A DNA stretch of 64,000 bases from Pollutimonas sp036675275 (GTDB taxonomy: Bacteria > Pseudomonadota > Gammaproteobacteria > Burkholderiales > Burkholderiaceae_B). The stretch lies in assembly GCA_036675275.1 (NCBI GenBank), contig JAKFFG010000005.1:124001-188000 (forward strand), read 5' to 3'. This document shows positions 15,407-24,229 of this stretch, in pieces (position 1 is the first letter of the stretch; every line of letters starts with the position of its first letter). A program made the position numbers and the translations under genes. The notes beneath the pieces are model-generated. The model worked only from the letters and a program-made list of their open reading frames with translations, did no database searches and was not told the origin of the DNA.

Positions 15407-16132
15407 TCATCGAAGTCCTGCCTGGAAAAGCCTGTCGAATAATGTGGCGTTCAACGCCCCTGCGTGTACAAGAGTTCTGTGGGCGGCGCCTTCGGCAGCA
15501 TTGGTCCACCAATAGCTCGTTACGGATGCCTCGTTGAAGTAAAGCGGCAGATCGGCCCACCCCAACTCGTCGGGCGGCGCTGCAAGCGGCGCAATTTCGT
15601 GGCCACCGTTCAGCACGCTCAAAATGTCGCCGCCGCCGTTTGCCGACGACACTGTTGCGGCGGCGGACATCAAGAGTCTGTTCAGGACTGTTTCGGCGCC
15701 ACGCAATGAATCGTCCAACTGACCGGCGTTACGGCTGTGTCGCAGCGCCCCAAGCATGCTCGCGCCCAGGCAGCGGTAATACGCGGCCGAGCCTGCCAGA
15801 ACATCCGGACGGTAAACGGCTTGCGGCACCGCGCAGACCAGCGTCAAGGGAAAACAACGTCCGACCCGGTCGCGGCTTGGTCCGATACATCCAAGCTGGA
15901 TCAACCCGGTGTCGAGTCCGGACGGAATGACGAAATTCCAGAAAGGAGCTTGGCGATACAAGGCTTCGCTGTCGCGTCCGCCGCGCTGCAAGCTACCGAT
16001 ACCGCGCAGCAGCCAACGGTCCCACCACTGAACCAGGCTGCGGCTCATGCCGCGGTGGACGAAGTCTCCGCTGGCGGGCAGCTTTCCGTACCAGCCCATT
16101 CCAACGCCTTCGGTATCTGCATTTCGCGTCAT
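15407..16132 (-). CDS. tagF: T6SS-associated protein TagF (ImpM)
   Basis: 241 residues starting at the ATG 16132, which has a GAGGATAG ribosome site; an in-frame upstream extension overlaps tssM and is not plausible. The N-terminus MGWYGKLPASGDFVHRGM is diagnostic for TagF/ImpM. In the family TagF acts after translation as a negative regulator of T6SS assembly, often with Fha. It starts 4 bp after the tssM stop and lies upstream of the pseudokinase. Confidence 0.92.
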   Translation of the reverse strand: MTRNADTEGVGMGWYGKLPASGDFVHRGMSRSLVQWWDRWLLRGIGSLQRGGRDSEALYRQAPFWNFVIPSGLDTGLIQLGCIGPSRDRVGRCFPLTLVCAVPQAVYRPDVLAGSAAYYRCLGASMLGALRHSRNAGQLDDSLRGAETVLNRLLMSAAATVSSANGGGDILSVLNGGHEIAPLAAPPDELGWADLPLYFNEASVTSYWWTNAAEGAAHRTLVHAGALNATLFDRLFQAGLR

Positions 16133-16136
16133 GGCC

Positions 16137-19100
16137 CTATCCTCGCCCCGGACAATTAAAGGCCGCCATCTCGGGCAGCCCGAACGGGCTTTTGACGCTA
16201 TGCGCCGTAATTTCCAGCACGACGCGGCGACCCGAGATATCGAAGGTGGCAATAGTGACTTCCGGCGAGGGGCCACGCTGCAGAGCAGCTTTATCCAGCA
16301 AACGATTCAAAGCCCACGGACCGCTTGCGGATATTCCCGACGTGCCGGTTTGCGGCAAAAGTTCGATGCCGGCGCGATTGTTCCCGGACGTGCCGGGCCA
16401 CTGAATCGTCGTACCCACCTGCGGGCCGTGCGCATAGCGGACTACCTGGCCGCCGACGCTCATGATGAACTGGTTGATGTCGTCGTCCATTTGCAAAGGC
16501 CGGATGGTGACTTTATAGGAAGGCTCGCCTGCCCCATTTGCGAAGAAGACACTGTTGATGACGGCTGCGCGCTGGAAAGCGTTTAGATAAGAAGCCATTT
16601 CACCGGGTTCGCCGTCGATGCCGGGTTTGAAACGCCATCGACTGCCCGACATATCGACATGCTCGGCGAGATGCTTCTGGAAGAACGCGTCCATCAATCC
16701 TCCCGGGCCGAAAAGGCGCGCCATGTCGTTAGGCGCGGCATCGCGTGTGGAACGCCCGGAAAATGGATAGCGCCCCGCGATGGATCCACGGCAGAAGGCG
16801 CCAATCTGGGAGGCGACATTCTGCCCCAGGTTGCGCCGCTCTACGGTGGACACTTCTTTGGATGCGCGCGTGGCCAACTGGGTCAGCATGCCGGCAACGG
16901 GCTTGGGCATGCGTCCGGCCTCGGCTTGCAGCTTGCTCACGACGGGCGAGGAAGGCTTGGGTCCGCCGCTGCGTAGCGCCGCGTCGGTTGCAGTCAGATA
17001 GCCATACAGTTCGTTGAGCAGCCCCGTCGTGGCCGCGACGGGCGGCTCACTGCCGGCGACAGCGGTAACCATGTCGCGGTACATCGCGAAATGCGAGTCC
17101 ACCATCGCCTCGACTTTCTTGCCGCTCGCGGAATCACGGGCGTCCACGGCACCGCCCACGGGTCCAAACATTTCCACCAGCGAACTCTGGGTCGTATTCA
17201 CGCGGTCGCGGGCACGATCGAGCAGCGACCTCTCATCGGTATCGACATCGCGCAACAAGGTCGTCTCTCGCGCCACGCCCCGCATCAGCGCAACCAGGGG
17301 CGAATTGGACGTCGAGAGCGTCCTGGCCATCTCGATGCTTTCCAGGAGCGAGCCGGCGGGTATCAGCTTCAGATCGTTGAGATATGCGTCCCATATGGTG
17401 ATGAAGTCCGCGAGGTAGAGCCGCCGGATGTCCAGGGCAAGTCCGGCGTGCGGCGCCGCGCCCGGTAGCGTCCGGTTCACATCCAGAACCCAGGCATCGT
17501 CGCGGCGCAATTGCTGCGCGACCTCCTCGATACGGGGACTGAAGATTGTCCAGTAACCTTTGTAGCTGTAGAGTGCCGGAATCCCGTCGCTCAGAGGTTG
17601 ACCGCTGGCCCGGGCGAACACAGACATTGCCGTTGGGCCGCCCAGGCTGCTCAGCGTGATATCGGATTGCGCTTCCTTCAATAAGATGCGCCGCAGGCGG
17701 CTGTAGGCACGCCGGGCAAGCGGATGGCTGTCCAGTTCCGCCCTGGCCCTCTGCAACAAGCCTTCATCCTGAGGAAATGGCGAAGACCGTACGGCACTTT
17801 CCAGCAGACGGCGAAGATGACCCGACAAGGTCTCGAACTGGGCCCGCGTGTAGTCCGCAGGAAGCTGCTTTTGAACGTCGGCGAGCAGCCATGTGTGAAG
17901 AAAAGCCGCGTCGTAGCGCTGCGCGTCATACATCATAAGATAAGCCCGCAACGCTTCGTAGGAGTATTCAAGATCATCTTTCGCTGCTGTGCGCAAAGCT
18001 GCCTCGACGCGGCGCGCCGCTTGCGGCGTCAGGATCTGCTGCTGGGCGCTCCGGTAGACACCGTCCACGCCGGACTGCACCTTGCTTCCCTGATACAGGC
18101 CAAACCGGTAGGACCACGGAGGATCAGCAGTATCCAGGCCGCCTGCGCCGGAAAGCGCATACAGCGCGGTCATGTAGGGCATGGCGGAACGAAGATCACC
18201 GGGTTGCGTGATCCGGGTTTCGCGCGCCAGTTGCTCGACCGCCGGCACACCGGCCTCGACCTGGGCCAGATAGTGTTTATTGTTGCGATAACTGGTCGCC
18301 ATCCCAGCAATGCACGCGACCAGGACCACGCTGACAGCGGCGTAGCCTGTCCACTGCACGTAGCGGTACCGGCGTTCCCATTTCAGGTTCCGGCCGGCAA
18401 GCGGCGCCTCGGGAAAGATGACTTTTTTCAGAAGGTCATGCAGGAAGAAACTGCGCCCGTTGCCGGTCTCGGGAGCCTGCGTACTGACGGCGGCACGCAC
18501 GCCCTCCAGGTTCAAATGGCGCTTGAGCTCCCCGGCGACCTGGTCAAACGTTTGACCGCCTTGTGTTCCGCTTGTGAAATACACGCCGCGCAGCATCAGC
18601 GACGACTCGAACCTGGAGGACTGAAATACGTCACCGAGAAACTGTCCAAGCACAGAACGCAGGCCGGCAAACTGTTGAGGCAGCAAGTACGCCAGGGCTC
18701 GGTTGTCAGGATCCGCCTCCGCATCAAGCACATCCGGCAGCCCTTGGACCAGCCTTTGCTGCAGCAGCTGGTATTCGGTGTTGAACGAGGCCGGGAGGTT
18801 GAAGCCGTCCGATTGCGTGTCGGCATGCGGAAAGGTGAATCCCCAGACTTGCTTCAGACTTTCGTGAGTGCACGAGGCGAAGTATTGCTCGAAGCCCGAC
18901 ATCAAGTCTGCTTTGGTCACCAGTACATAAACAGGAAAGCGCAGTCCCAGCTGTTCGCGAAGTTCCTGCAGGCGCTTTCGCAGGATGCCCGCATGCTCGA
19001 CGCGCTCGCTGTCGGAAGCCGACAGGAGATCGCCAAGACTGACGGTGAGCATGACGCCATTGATGGGCTGGCGGCCGCGGAACCGCTTGAGCAGGCCAAG

Positions 19101-19745
19101 AAAGCCTTTCCATTCCTCCTGATCGCCCGCGGGATCGCTTTCATGGGTGGTGTAGCGCCCGGCGGTATCGAGCAGGACCGCATCATCCGTAAACCACCAG
19201 TCACAGTTTCGCGTGCCGCCCACGCCGCGAAATGCGGCTTTGCCAAATCGATGCGCCAGCGGAAACTTAAGGCCGGCATTGACCAGCGCGGTCGTCTTGC
19301 CCGAGCCGGGTGCTCCAATAAAGATGTACCAGGGCAGCTGATACAGAAACTGTTTCGAAAAGCGCGCCAGCCGCCACCGCGGGCGGCCGCCTTCGAAACG
19401 CATGTCTTTCAGCAACCCGATGGCCTCGTCAAAACGCTCCGACAGGGCCTTGATGTCCGGATTACCCGGTTCCACCCGGGCTTGCGATGTACTCGCGGGC
19501 CGGCGTAGCTGTCCCAGCAGACGCGAGTTCAGCCGCCCTTCCCGCCATTTGCGCCATATCAGGCGCACCAGCCATACAAGGAATAACAACGCAATCAGCC
19601 AGGACCGGGCGCGCTCTGACTCCAGCGGCCGAACTTCGCCTATGGCCAAGAGCGGCCCGGCGACCCAGATGAGCACGGACAACGCCAGCAGCCCGACGAA
19701 ATTCCACAAACCACGGCTAGACAGGAAACCCAGCAACTGGTTCAT
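16137..19745 (-). CDS. tssM: T6SS inner-membrane protein TssM (IcmF)
   Basis: 1202 residues. Two N-terminal membrane segments (about 10-65), a cytoplasmic GTPase-like domain with Walker A GAPGSGKTTALVNAG at about 140, a third membrane segment near 460 (YAAVSVVLVACIAG), then a large periplasmic part ending in the IcmF C-terminal beta domain. With TssL and TssJ it builds the trans-envelope complex. Length and order are normal. Its start overlaps the tssL stop by 4 bp. Confidence 0.96.
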   Translation of the reverse strand: MNQLLGFLSSRGLWNFVGLLALSVLIWVAGPLLAIGEVRPLESERARSWLIALLFLVWLVRLIWRKWREGRLNSRLLGQLRRPASTSQARVEPGNPDIKALSERFDEAIGLLKDMRFEGGRPRWRLARFSKQFLYQLPWYIFIGAPGSGKTTALVNAGLKFPLAHRFGKAAFRGVGGTRNCDWWFTDDAVLLDTAGRYTTHESDPAGDQEEWKGFLGLLKRFRGRQPINGVMLTVSLGDLLSASDSERVEHAGILRKRLQELREQLGLRFPVYVLVTKADLMSGFEQYFASCTHESLKQVWGFTFPHADTQSDGFNLPASFNTEYQLLQQRLVQGLPDVLDAEADPDNRALAYLLPQQFAGLRSVLGQFLGDVFQSSRFESSLMLRGVYFTSGTQGGQTFDQVAGELKRHLNLEGVRAAVSTQAPETGNGRSFFLHDLLKKVIFPEAPLAGRNLKWERRYRYVQWTGYAAVSVVLVACIAGMATSYRNNKHYLAQVEAGVPAVEQLARETRITQPGDLRSAMPYMTALYALSGAGGLDTADPPWSYRFGLYQGSKVQSGVDGVYRSAQQQILTPQAARRVEAALRTAAKDDLEYSYEALRAYLMMYDAQRYDAAFLHTWLLADVQKQLPADYTRAQFETLSGHLRRLLESAVRSSPFPQDEGLLQRARAELDSHPLARRAYSRLRRILLKEAQSDITLSSLGGPTAMSVFARASGQPLSDGIPALYSYKGYWTIFSPRIEEVAQQLRRDDAWVLDVNRTLPGAAPHAGLALDIRRLYLADFITIWDAYLNDLKLIPAGSLLESIEMARTLSTSNSPLVALMRGVARETTLLRDVDTDERSLLDRARDRVNTTQSSLVEMFGPVGGAVDARDSASGKKVEAMVDSHFAMYRDMVTAVAGSEPPVAATTGLLNELYGYLTATDAALRSGGPKPSSPVVSKLQAEAGRMPKPVAGMLTQLATRASKEVSTVERRNLGQNVASQIGAFCRGSIAGRYPFSGRSTRDAAPNDMARLFGPGGLMDAFFQKHLAEHVDMSGSRWRFKPGIDGEPGEMASYLNAFQRAAVINSVFFANGAGEPSYKVTIRPLQMDDDINQFIMSVGGQVVRYAHGPQVGTTIQWPGTSGNNRAGIELLPQTGTSGISASGPWALNRLLDKAALQRGPSPEVTIATFDISGRRVVLEITAHSVKSPFGLPEMAAFNCPGRG

Positions 19746-21055
19746 CGCTCGATGCCCCCGAGAGAACGGTCGGCATCCACGTGCCCGGCTGGCCGAGCCA
19801 GCACCGTAATTTCCACGCGCCGATTGCGGGCCCGGTTTTCGCTAGTGTCGTTCGGCGCAATCGGGTCCGCTTCACCCCTGCCCTCGGCTCTCACTCGGGC
19901 AGGATCAGCAATACGTTCCTGCAGCAGAGTCTTGACCGCATCGGCGCGCGCCTGGGAAAGTTCCCAGTTCGATGGAAAGCGTACGGTGCGGATCGGCACA
20001 TTGTCGCTATAGCCGCGTACCAGTATGCTGCCTTGGGTTTCATTAAGGGTGTCCGCCACGCGCGACAGCACCGGTATGTAGCGGGACAGGACCTTGTCGG
20101 ATCCGGAACCGAACAGGCCGTCGCCGCGCAATACGATGACGCTGCGGCCAGCCTCGTCGCGCACGGAAAGAATGCCATCACGAATCTCCGGCGCCAGGAA
20201 TTCGCGCAGTCTGAACATCGGCGGCGCTGACACTGCAGGAGCAGCCGGCTTTGCCGTCTGCTCGATTTGCATGGATGGCAGAGCCAGCGCCGACAGACGG
20301 GAGTAGAGTGCGTCCGATTTCTCGCCCAGGCTCCAGCTCATCGCAAGATAGCCCATCAGGCCGATGGCCCCGACGATCACCGCGAACGCCCAAAGCGGCA
20401 CGGGCAATCGTCGCACCTCGGAAAGCAAGGGTGAGTCGCGCCAATGCCGGGACAGGGGCTGTGCATACTCGCCGCGCCCGGTGCGAATGATAAGCAGCAG
20501 GCGCTGTTTCAAGGTATCCAATTGATTGCGTCCGTGATCGGCGATTCGATACCGGCCTTCGAAACCGAGCTGCAAGCAGTAATACAGCAGCTCCAACAGG
20601 TCCAGATGCTCGCTCGGATTTTGCGTCAGGCGCGCCAGCAACTGGAAGAATTTTTCTCCTCCCCAGGTTTCATTGTGAAATGTGACCAGAAGGCTGTGCG
20701 CCGACCAGACACCGCTGCCGCCCCAGGGCGTCAGCGCCGCCGCTTCATCCAGCGCGGTGCAAAGGCAGTAGCGCGCCCCGAGGATGGTTTCATTGGCAAT
20801 GCCGGCCTGCTGAGCGCGCATTTCGAAGTGGCGGACCTCGTCGACGAGTCGCACCCGTAACTGTTGAGGCGATGGGTGCGATCGCGTGGCACGTATTTGC
20901 GGGATAAGGACAAGCAAGGGATTCGCCGCGGAGACCAAGGGGTTCGGTTCGCCAGCGATACGGCCGTGGCTGTATCCACTATGTATATCCTGATATGCCG
21001 CATGTTCACCTCTCCACAACCCGCCCTCCAGCGCCATGGCATCGTTCATCGTCAT
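19742..21055 (-). CDS. tssL: T6SS protein TssL (DotU) with C-terminal OmpA peptidoglycan-binding domain
   Basis: 437 residues from the ATG at 21055, preceded by AGGAGATAAGAAC. The N-terminal DotU domain (NPLVSAANPLLVLIPQIR, TALDEAAALTPWGG) is cytoplasmic, a membrane helix lies near 245 (LWAFAVIVGAIGLMGYLA), and the C-terminal 140 residues form an OmpA-like domain (RGYSDNVPIRTVRFPSNWEL, NRARNRRVEI). This extended TssL anchors the complex to peptidoglycan without a separate TagL. Confidence 0.95.
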   Translation of the reverse strand: MTMNDAMALEGGLWRGEHAAYQDIHSGYSHGRIAGEPNPLVSAANPLLVLIPQIRATRSHPSPQQLRVRLVDEVRHFEMRAQQAGIANETILGARYCLCTALDEAAALTPWGGSGVWSAHSLLVTFHNETWGGEKFFQLLARLTQNPSEHLDLLELLYYCLQLGFEGRYRIADHGRNQLDTLKQRLLLIIRTGRGEYAQPLSRHWRDSPLLSEVRRLPVPLWAFAVIVGAIGLMGYLAMSWSLGEKSDALYSRLSALALPSMQIEQTAKPAAPAVSAPPMFRLREFLAPEIRDGILSVRDEAGRSVIVLRGDGLFGSGSDKVLSRYIPVLSRVADTLNETQGSILVRGYSDNVPIRTVRFPSNWELSQARADAVKTLLQERIADPARVRAEGRGEADPIAPNDTSENRARNRRVEITVLARPAGHVDADRSLGGIER

Positions 21056-21069
21056 GTTCTTATCTCCTG

Positions 21070-22404
21070 TCAGGCTCGTACTGCCCAGAACTCGAGTTCC
21101 AGGCCGGGAAACTCGCCGGCCAGGTGCAGGGCAATCCCGCTGGAGCTTGCCATCTGCTTCCACATTTCGCCTGTCTTTTCCAGCTCAAAGTAAACATAGC
21201 CGGCGTGATAAGGCAGTTGGCGCGGTACGCTCAATACCTGGCGCAGGGCAATTCCGGGAAGTTGCAAATGCACAAGGTCGTGAATGCGTTCGACCGGTCC
21301 AAGTTTGGCCTGCGCTGGGAAACGCGCACGCAGTAACTCGGCGGGCACGTCGGCATGAACCGCCAGCAAAAGCGCGGCGTCCCGCAACAAGACAGGGTCG
21401 TTGACCTGTCCGACTCGCACTCCCTGGCCGCGATCGTCGAGCACGATCTGGATGGCGCGATCTTCGACGACTGCCGACAGCGAACGGCGGATGACCACGA
21501 GCAGCGGCTGGAATGAGGCATCGAGGTCATCCTGCATGTAGTCGGGAATCATCGTGAACTGCCGGTTGTCAGGATCGAATGTTGCAAGATCGCCTGCCAG
21601 CATCAGCGCTTCGTTGAACAGGCGTTCGGGATGCATGCTTCCGACACTGAGCGCGTGCCGCAAGGGACCGCGGTACCGGTTGATCGTCGCCAGCATCAGA
21701 AATTCGGCAATCTCGGACACGCCGCCCCTGCCGGGCTGGACCAGGCGCTGCGCAAGCACATCGCTGCGCGCATCCAGCAAGGACCCGACCTCGTGCAGCC
21801 ATGACTTCAAAACCTGGCTGGCGTCCACCGCCAGGACAGGCGGAATATAGGTCGGGTCGAGCACCACGCGATTATCGTGGCGGCGCTCGTCGATGCGGGC
21901 CACACCCAAACATACCCAGTCTCCGGAGGCTTCGTGCTCGAGCATCAGGCGCAAACGCAGACGTCCCAGTTGCAGCACGGCGGGCTCCAAACTGATCGCA
22001 CAACTGTCTTCCACCTCGTGTTCGACGACGCCGTAACGCGCGAGCGATCCATCGTCATCGTCGTAGGCCACATCGCGCTCTCCATCACGGCAACGCGCCA
22101 CCGCGAGCAATATCCTGCAGGAGTGCGTGTCGCGCGGGATCTCGAGCGCGGCCGGCGCGTCGGCCGCCCGCGCAAATGAAAATGGCGTACCATCGGGAAA
22201 CACGCCACTTGCCTGGCGTATCACTATCGCCCCAGAAGCAAGAGCATCCTCATCCAGCACCAGAGAGCGAAATCCCCAGAATATGCCGTCAGCGCATTCG
22301 GCGTGGATTTTTGCTCGGGATTCAAGGTAGCGTTCCTGTTGCTGAAAATGGTGGGGGCGCAGAAACATGCCCTCGGACCAGACTACTTTCTTCGGTTCCG
22401 TCAT
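21070..22404 (-). CDS. tssK: T6SS baseplate protein TssK
   Basis: 444 residues with the diagnostic start MTEPKKVVWSEGMFLRPHHF and QQQERYLESR. TssK trimers connect the baseplate to the TssL-TssM membrane complex. Length is as expected. The gene lies 52 bp after tssJ and 14 bp before tssL in one leftward operon. Confidence 0.96.
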   Translation of the reverse strand: MTEPKKVVWSEGMFLRPHHFQQQERYLESRAKIHAECADGIFWGFRSLVLDEDALASGAIVIRQASGVFPDGTPFSFARAADAPAALEIPRDTHSCRILLAVARCRDGERDVAYDDDDGSLARYGVVEHEVEDSCAISLEPAVLQLGRLRLRLMLEHEASGDWVCLGVARIDERRHDNRVVLDPTYIPPVLAVDASQVLKSWLHEVGSLLDARSDVLAQRLVQPGRGGVSEIAEFLMLATINRYRGPLRHALSVGSMHPERLFNEALMLAGDLATFDPDNRQFTMIPDYMQDDLDASFQPLLVVIRRSLSAVVEDRAIQIVLDDRGQGVRVGQVNDPVLLRDAALLLAVHADVPAELLRARFPAQAKLGPVERIHDLVHLQLPGIALRQVLSVPRQLPYHAGYVYFELEKTGEMWKQMASSSGIALHLAGEFPGLELEFWAVRA

Positions 22405-22456
22405 GGTTGATCAATGTCTTTATTAGTTGTTCGAAAGCACCTGAGTTCGGCGCGCT

Positions 22457-22975
22457 TCAATCATCGAGGGACATTGTCGTTATGCCACTCGCGTTCACTC
22501 CCAGCCGCATCTCGGCACCACTTGGCGAGAACTGCCAGAACTTGTAGATATTGGTGCTGCGGCCTTCAGGCAATTCAAGCAGGAGCCGCCAGTTGCTCGC
22601 GTCCAGATCCCGATAGGCCGCGACAACACCTAACGCGGTAGCTTCGACATGACCGGGGCGTGAAATGACCTCGACCTGTCCAGGGCGCAGCGTCACTCGT
22701 TGCATATCAAGCAGATCCGCACCAAGCGCCTGACGGGGATCATCCTGCAAAGCGAAGTAGTCGCTCGACTGGAACACGCCCCGCGCCTTGAGCTCGTAAA
22801 ACGTAATCTGGATAGGCGACGCACGGCCGCTGCTATCGGGATTTACGTCCTCGGCTGTCTCCAGCGTGATCTCGTAGGGTACAGCCAGTTTGCTTTCAGT
22901 CGCGGCGCAGCCCGACAAGGCGGCCAGGGCCAAGATAGACATCCACTGCAGTGGTTTTAGTCGCCATGCAAGCAT
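22457..22975 (-). CDS. tssJ: T6SS outer-membrane lipoprotein TssJ
   Basis: 172 residues. A signal peptide ends in the lipobox LSGC (Cys22), followed by CAATESKLAVPYEITLETAE and a transthyretin-like beta domain with FYELKARGVFQSSDYFAL, typical of TssJ. Asn/Pro/Asp-rich spacers separate the strands. It is the first gene of the leftward tssJ-K-L-M-tagF operon and is divergent from the TssQ-like gene. Confidence 0.92.
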   Translation of the reverse strand: MLAWRLKPLQWMSILALAALSGCAATESKLAVPYEITLETAEDVNPDSSGRASPIQITFYELKARGVFQSSDYFALQDDPRQALGADLLDMQRVTLRPGQVEVISRPGHVEATALGVVAAYRDLDASNWRLLLELPEGRSTNIYKFWQFSPSGAEMRLGVNASGITTMSLDD

Positions 22976-23216
22976 CAGGAGCTCAATCCTTTATACAAGT
23001 CGGTTAGAGAAATCAATAGTCCGTTTGTCCGACCGCCATCAGACACAACGTACAAGTCAACGAGATGACCGACACAGAGTTTTACCTGAGACACCTTTGG
23101 ACACTTTTTTGAGTTAACCAAGACGGAAATACTTTCTTCGTTTCAAAATAACGTCACATGCCGACGCTAGGATTAGCCGTCACCCGAAACGTCGGCAATC
23201 GAGACCCGGACTCCAC
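22976..23216. promoter_or_regulatory. divergent intergenic region between tssJ and the TssQ-like gene
   Basis: 241 bp with visibly lower GC than the neighbouring genes. It should carry promoters for both directions. I see no strong -35/-10 pair or clear operator. Confidence 0.35.
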
Positions 23217-23594
23217 ATGAATCACTACCTGACCCTGATCGCCCTTGCCAGCTGCCTGGCTCTGGCTTCCTGCGCCCATCGTCCAGTGGAGGAACCCCAG
23301 ATGACACAGGCGCTCGATGATGTCCGGGCGGCGTATCAGGCCGGCCGATACGCCGAGGTAACGCAACTTGTCGGACTGTCCGTCGATCTGCAGACGGCGC
23401 CGCCAGCACTGCACACTGAAGCGCTCAAGCTTCAGGCATTCAGTTACTGCCTGCTCAATGACGCCGCACGCTGTAAACGCAGCTTCGACCGGTTGTTGAA
23501 TCGCTATCCGGCCTTCGATCTGGCGGCCGCCGAAAGCCGGCATCCCATGTGGGGGCCAGTCTTTCAACAGGCGAAGAACGAGGCGGGGAGCTAA
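23217..23594 (+). CDS. TssQ-like T6SS-associated lipoprotein
   Basis: 125 residues. The signal sequence ends in a lipobox (LASC, Cys19), followed by a helical, TPR-like body (QALDDVRAAYQAGRYAEVTQ; LLNDAARCKRSFDRLLNRYP). Small TPR lipoproteins in this position occur in several betaproteobacterial T6SS clusters and are named TssQ-family; the assignment rests on position and layout. It lies 5 bp before the FHA gene, and the two form a short rightward unit between two leftward operons. Confidence 0.65.
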   Translation: MNHYLTLIALASCLALASCAHRPVEEPQMTQALDDVRAAYQAGRYAEVTQLVGLSVDLQTAPPALHTEALKLQAFSYCLLNDAARCKRSFDRLLNRYPAFDLAAAESRHPMWGPVFQQAKNEAGS

Positions 23595-23599
23595 GCAGC

Positions 23600-24229
23600 A
23601 TGAAAATCAGCGCAATCAATAAGACGCAGCCTGCTCTGGCCGCGGCATGCCTGCAAATCGTCGAACCAGGTCTGACGATAGGCAGTTGCCCGGACGCTGA
23701 CATGACGCTTGTGGGCGCACAAAATGACGTTGGACGCATCCAGGCCATCGTCCGGATCGAAGACGACGGCTATTCGGTGGAAAACATGAGCGCGACCGGC
23801 TGCGTAGTCCTCAATGGAAAGTCAATGAAGCTGCGCCAGATTGTGCCGCTCCAGCCCGGCGATCAACTCGATGTCGGCGGGTTCGGCCTATCGCTTGAAG
23901 ATGAGACCAGCCGTCATGCACCATGCGCATCGCCGCCCCAGGATCCCGGCACAAATTCCTTACCTCGCCCCAATCCCATATCAAATTCATTCCCCACAAC
24001 GACGGATGACATTTTCACAAGTCTTCTTGATGGCCCGGGCGTGATACCCGTCGGCGCTTCGGCACCGACACTGCACCGCGATGACACGCCGGACGACATC
24101 CTTACGGATCCTAGACCGACCATTCTGGATCGTGGAGATGCCTTTCGCGGGTCGCGGCGCGACGACATCAGCGAAGTGCTGGACCGCGCCATCGACCCTG
24201 AGCGCAATCGGGATCAGCAAAACTCATAG
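23600..24229 (+). CDS. FHA-domain protein of the T6SS cluster (TagH/Fha-like), degenerate
   Basis: 209 residues from the ATG at 23600. The first 95 residues have the FHA shape: LTIGSCPDADMTLVG, then NDVGRIQAIVRIEDDGYSVE, then NMSATGCVVLNGKSM. The Ser-Arg-x-x-His core that contacts phosphothreonine reads Gly-Arg-Ile-Gln, so binding may be weak or altered. The rest is an acidic, Pro-rich tail (PDDILTDPRP, DDISEVLDRAIDPERN) without a domain. Its 3' end overlaps tssH tail-to-tail by 16 bp. Fha proteins bridge kinase signalling to assembly; here the kinase also looks inactive. Confidence 0.7.
   Translation: MKISAINKTQPALAAACLQIVEPGLTIGSCPDADMTLVGAQNDVGRIQAIVRIEDDGYSVENMSATGCVVLNGKSMKLRQIVPLQPGDQLDVGGFGLSLEDETSRHAPCASPPQDPGTNSLPRPNPISNSFPTTTDDIFTSLLDGPGVIPVGASAPTLHRDDTPDDILTDPRPTILDRGDAFRGSRRDDISEVLDRAIDPERNRDQQNS

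Noticed and set aside
15407..16276. Longer TagF starting at 16276
   Set aside because: The extension overlaps tssM, is Arg/Ser-rich, and the ATG at 16132 has a ribosome site and the family's usual start.
17724..19508. 594-codon rightward open frame opposite tssM
   Set aside because: It lies wholly antisense to a full-length TssM with intact motifs; its His/Arg/Gln-rich product has no domain. High-GC antisense shadow.
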